Part shown: piece after piece, positions 31,205-33,657 of the stretch
How the letters are laid out: each line of letters starts with the position of its first letter
Numbering within the stretch: the first letter of the stretch is position 1
Source of the DNA: Acidilobaceae archaeon
Lineage (GTDB): Archaea > Thermoproteota > Thermoprotei_A > Sulfolobales > Acidilobaceae
Reading direction: 5' to 3'
Assembly: GCA_027014125.1 (NCBI GenBank)
Contig: JALWEI010000024.1
Coordinates: 1-33,657, forward strand
Length of the DNA stretch: 33,657 nt
The notes under the pieces: model-generated
Seen by the model: only the letters and a program-made list of their open reading frames with translations
What the model was told of the DNA's origin: nothing
Databases searched by the model: none
Program-made: the position numbers and the translations under genes

Positions 31205-32104
31205 ATGCTTAGGAGGCTCAGGAGGTGGCTCCTCCTAAGGGATCCAGATCTCAAGTACATAGTCCAGGTAGGGGTAGACAGTATACCGGAGGTGGAGGAC
31301 CCGGTAACCCCAAAGGCAAGCCTACTGGGAGCCGCTAGTAGCAGCTTGGACAGGGCCAGCCTATTCCTAGATAGCGAGGAGGCCCTCAGATACTTCATCC
31401 AGGGGATGGAGGAGAGGGTGGAATACACGGCCAGGCTACTAGGGGCCAAGGGAGGCCTAATACTACTCCTGGCCGCCTCGCCAAGGAAGCTGGAGGGGCC
31501 CTGGCTACTCGTAGTCGAGGGCGAGGAGGGCTGGATCTCGAGGCTCCTGGTATACAACGGGATTGTAACCGCCGCCCAGGCAGTAACCCCCACAGGCCCA
31601 GTCTATGGTAGGAGGGCTCTAAGCCTGATCGAGGACAGCCGCGGAGAGGCCAGGGTCGTGGCGATCAGGCTTAAGAAGAGGCTAGTAGAGTGGGATCCCG
31701 GGAGGCTGAGCGTATATGTCAGGGGAATAGACAGGCAGCACATGTTCCTGGTCGCCAACCTCAACATGCTATACCTAGGCCTGGTGGCGGGCGAGGACAG
31801 GGGCGCCATGGAGGAGGTGCTAGGAAACCTTGGAGAATACACTAGGTTCCACTTCAGGAGCGAGGAGAGGATCATGGACAAGTTCAGCTACCCCGAGGAG
31901 CTATTCTCCAGGCACAGGAGGGAGCACAGCGACTTCGTGGAGAAGGTGACAGGATTCACTGAGAAGTACAAGGCGGGGGAGGCGGAGATAACCCTAGACC
32001 TACTAGGCTTCCTAGCCGCCTGGTTGCAGGGCCACATAGCAGGCACAGACAGGAGGCTGGGCAAGTGGCTCAAGTACGAGGCCAGGGTGCCTATAGTAGA
32101 CTAG
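31205..32104 (+). CDS. Hemerythrin-domain protein with novel N-terminal domain
   Basis: The C-terminal part (about 170-295) is a bacteriohemerythrin-like four-helix bundle that binds O2 at a di-iron site. All seven expected ligands are there: His179 (IDRQHMF), His216 and Glu220 (FHFRSEE), His237 and His241 (HRREH), His277 (GHI) and Asp282. The first 165 residues are a separate alpha/beta domain with charged helices (LDSEEALRYFIQGMEERVEYT) and strands around LILLLAASPR and PWLLVVEGEEG, which I do not recognise. 299 residues from ATG 31205, chosen by the TATA position. Stands alone; its stop shares CTAG with the NikR-like gene. Possible oxygen sensing or storage. Confidence 0.85.
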   Translation: MLRRLRRWLLLRDPDLKYIVQVGVDSIPEVEDPVTPKASLLGAASSSLDRASLFLDSEEALRYFIQGMEERVEYTARLLGAKGGLILLLAASPRKLEGPWLLVVEGEEGWISRLLVYNGIVTAAQAVTPTGPVYGRRALSLIEDSRGEARVVAIRLKKRLVEWDPGRLSVYVRGIDRQHMFLVANLNMLYLGLVAGEDRGAMEEVLGNLGEYTRFHFRSEERIMDKFSYPEELFSRHRREHSDFVEKVTGFTEKYKAGEAEITLDLLGFLAAWLQGHIAGTDRRLGKWLKYEARVPIVD

Positions 32105-32490
32105 CCACCATCCCCGGGGAGGGGTATATACCTGGCCCTGCAACCAGCCTTCTCCAGATCCTGGTGCAGCCTAGTAATCCTGCTGGTATCACCCTCAACA
32201 ACCACGGCCTCCACGCACCTGTCCCCAGTATGGCTGTGGAACCTGGTTGATACTATGTCGCGGTACTCCTCCATAACCCTAGCCAGGGCCTCCTCGGAGC
32301 CGGAGCGGCAGGAGAGGATCATCACCCCGCTACACCTATGCGGCACCAGCAGGTGGCTGTAATCATCGAGGAAGGCCCTCACAGCCTGCTCCACAAGCCT
32401 ACTCCTATCCAGCCCAAGCCTCTCACTGAGCGAGTCCAGCTTGGAGGCAAGGTCCTCGGGCAGGCTAACGCCAAACCTCCTCCTAGCCAC
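32101..32490 (-). CDS. NikR-like ribbon-helix-helix regulator
   Basis: Metal-responsive repressor of the NikR type: an N-terminal ribbon-helix-helix (ARRRFGVSLPEDLASKL) that binds DNA as a dimer, and a C-terminal ACT-like domain. From canonical NikR one expects four ligands (His76, His87, His89, Cys95 of E. coli); here His85, His87 and Cys92 in TRFHSHTGDRCVE match three, with one residue less between His and Cys, while the position of His76 appears to be Glu or absent. The metal may therefore not be nickel. GTG 32490 is preferred because of GGGGTGG just upstream (129 residues). Downstream of, and overlapping by 8 nt, the ABC permease; an autoregulated metal-uptake operon is likely. Confidence 0.82.
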   Translation of the reverse strand: MARRRFGVSLPEDLASKLDSLSERLGLDRSRLVEQAVRAFLDDYSHLLVPHRCSGVMILSCRSGSEEALARVMEEYRDIVSTRFHSHTGDRCVEAVVVEGDTSRITRLHQDLEKAGCRARYIPLPGDGG

Positions 32491-33331
32491 CACGACCACC
32501 CCCTAGGAGCACTAGGCTATAGCCAGCCATCAGTATGAGCCCAGACACAGCGGCCGGGGGGAGGCCAGTAGCGCCGCCCAGGAGCAGGCCCCCCAGGCCT
32601 GCTATGAGCCCTACGAGGCCCCCGGCCAGGGTTGAAGGCCTAACACCCCTGCTCAGCGGCAGCACGAGGGCCCCGGGTATGAGGAGGAGGACATGCTCGA
32701 GTATGAAGCCCACCACCCCGATCAGGCCCACGGTGAGAACGGCTATGAGAGTATAGAGCACGCCATCGTACACCCACACCCTGGCCCCGCTCAGGGCGGC
32801 ATCGTCCCGGTCCACCCCTATATACGCCATAACATCACCGGCCCATAGCATTATCGTGAGCACCGTGAGCCCGAGGGCGAGGACCAGCATGGACTCCCGG
32901 GTGGAGGCGAGGAGTGGGTCCCCGATAATTATACCAGAGACCTGGACGCCCAGGCTAGAGGCAAGGTACAGGCCAGCAACCCCAAGGCTGGCAGTGAACC
33001 CGGCCAGGAGGCTGGCCGCAGTATCGGGATCAACCCCCCGGTAAACGGCGTAACCGGCGGTATAGATGAATGCCAACCCCATGACGAGGCCGGAAACCAC
33101 CGGGTCAAAGCCCCAGGCACCAAGCGTAGCCCCGAGGCTAGCGGCAGCGAGGGCAGCATGAGGCGCAGCCCCGGCCATGAAGAGGAGCCTCCTAGCATGG
33201 AGCAGCGGGCTCAGGGCTCCATACGCCAAGCCAGCCCCAGCCAGGGCCAGGACCCACTCCAAGGGGTAGAGGCTAACCACCGCCCCGGCCAGGGCCACCG
33301 CTGCTAGCGCGAGTACAGCGAGCACCCTCAT
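32483..33331 (-). CDS. ABC-3 family metal permease (ZnuB/MntB-like)
   Basis: Membrane permease of a zinc/manganese/iron-type ABC importer. About eight hydrophobic segments; the conserved FMAGAAPHAALAAASLG corresponds to the F.GDALSHA region of ZnuB, the LEHVLLLIPGALVLPLSRG segment is the coupling region, and GLPPAAVSGLIL the C-terminal helix. 282 residues is normal. ATG 33331 overlaps the ATPase stop as ATGA. A periplasmic-type metal-binding lipoprotein (ZnuA-like) would be expected beyond the right edge. The Zn, Mn, or Ni specificity cannot be read. Confidence 0.9.
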   Translation of the reverse strand: MRVLAVLALAAVALAGAVVSLYPLEWVLALAGAGLAYGALSPLLHARRLLFMAGAAPHAALAAASLGATLGAWGFDPVVSGLVMGLAFIYTAGYAVYRGVDPDTAASLLAGFTASLGVAGLYLASSLGVQVSGIIIGDPLLASTRESMLVLALGLTVLTIMLWAGDVMAYIGVDRDDAALSGARVWVYDGVLYTLIAVLTVGLIGVVGFILEHVLLLIPGALVLPLSRGVRPSTLAGGLVGLIAGLGGLLLGGATGLPPAAVSGLILMAGYSLVLLGGGRGG

Positions 33332-33657
33332 CCGTGGGCACCCTCCTCCCCAGCCAGCACGAGGCCCCTAGTGACGCTGGCCCCGTAGACCCTCTCAAGC
33401 ACCCGCTCCCTAAACACCTCGCCCGGAGGCCCCTGAGCCACCACACCCCTGTCGACTAGAACCATGTACTTGGTGTAGGGTAGGAGCAGGTTGGGCTCGT
33501 GACTAGCAACCACTACAAGCCTGTCCCTTGCCAACCCTGCTATCAGCCTAGCGAGACCCAGCCTCCCGGCAGGGTCTATGTTAGCCAGGGGCTCATCCAT
33601 CACTAGTAGCCTTGGCCCCGGGGCTATAGCACGGGCTATGAAGACCCTCTGGAGGGT
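33328..33657 (-). CDS. ABC transporter ATPase, partial
   Basis: Only the 3' part of an ATP-binding subunit: the frame is open to the window edge and begins with LQRVFIARAI (just after the ABC signature), followed by the Walker B LLVMDEPLANID, the H-loop ASHEPNLLLPYT and the C-terminal end VTRGLVLAGEEG. About 110 residues remain; the Walker A and signature motif lie outside. It would energise the permease encoded downstream (ATGA overlap). Confidence 0.9.
   Translation of the reverse strand, partial: TLQRVFIARAIAPGPRLLVMDEPLANIDPAGRLGLARLIAGLARDRLVVVASHEPNLLLPYTKYMVLVDRGVVAQGPPGEVFRERVLERVYGASVTRGLVLAGEEGAHG

Overview
The window looks like chromosome of a hyperthermophilic, GC-rich crenarchaeon (Thermoproteota, possibly Desulfurococcales-like; the genus cannot be read from this sequence). 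The reasons are the archaeal CCA-adding enzyme, an aCPSF2-type RNase, a DRG-family GTPase and a dolichol-kinase-like protein, TATA boxes about 26 nt before likely transcription starts, Shine-Dalgarno sequences of the GGAGGTGATC type, heavy use of AGG/CTA/ATA codons, many GTG and TTG starts, and very tight gene packing. I see no tRNA, rRNA, CRISPR array, insertion sequence or integrase. No gap without a gene exceeds about 180 bases.

Layout. (1) 115-2057, minus: cca and thpR (RNA repair/processing), downstream of hisC. (2) 2110-9277: a complete-looking histidine cluster. hisC points left; hisG-hisA-hisB-hisF-hisD-hisE-hisH-hisI points right as one translationally coupled operon with 4-17 nt overlaps at most joints. 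The last gene is unusual: HisI is fused in frame to an archaeal purine (hypoxanthine/adenine-type) phosphoribosyltransferase. No histidinol-phosphate phosphatase is recognisable in the cluster; a DUF89/ARMT1-like metal phosphatase lies immediately tail-to-tail. (3) 10161-16794: a three-gene respiratory operon on the minus strand (Tat-exported molybdopterin oxidoreductase, four-cluster ferredoxin subunit, NrfD/PsrC membrane anchor; sulfur/polysulfide-reductase type), flanked on both sides by plus-strand, single-anchor exported proteins that start with TTG and look distantly alike. (4) 16943-19545: a membrane-tethered alpha/beta hydrolase followed by two membrane proteins of unknown function. 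(5) 19618-24632: aldo/keto reductase, a metallo-beta-lactamase-fold hydrolase, a Thr-rich stalk protein, a small DUF1641-like protein, an unknown protein, and a fucose-isomerase-like protein. (6) 24808-29264: DRG GTPase with TGS domain, a dolichol/phytol-kinase-like membrane protein (apparently starting at CTG), threonine dehydratase with ACT domain, and aCPSF2. (7) 29313-33657: an alpha/beta hydrolase and a second MBL hydrolase, a hemerythrin-domain protein with an unfamiliar N-terminal domain, and a minus-strand operon of a metal ABC importer (ATPase cut by the window edge, ABC-3 permease) ending in a NikR-like regulator.

How the genes fit together: the his operon converts ATP + PRPP to histidine and releases AICAR. 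A purine PRTase joined to HisI puts purine salvage (which also uses PRPP) in the same polypeptide as the third step, and is the most distinctive feature here. The Mo/Fe-S/NrfD set would pass electrons from the quinone pool (or H2 via quinones) to an extracellular sulfur compound. The NikR-like protein probably controls the importer it is co-transcribed with. All six convergent gene pairs overlap or lie within 4 nt, often through a CTAG in which each strand reads a TAG stop.
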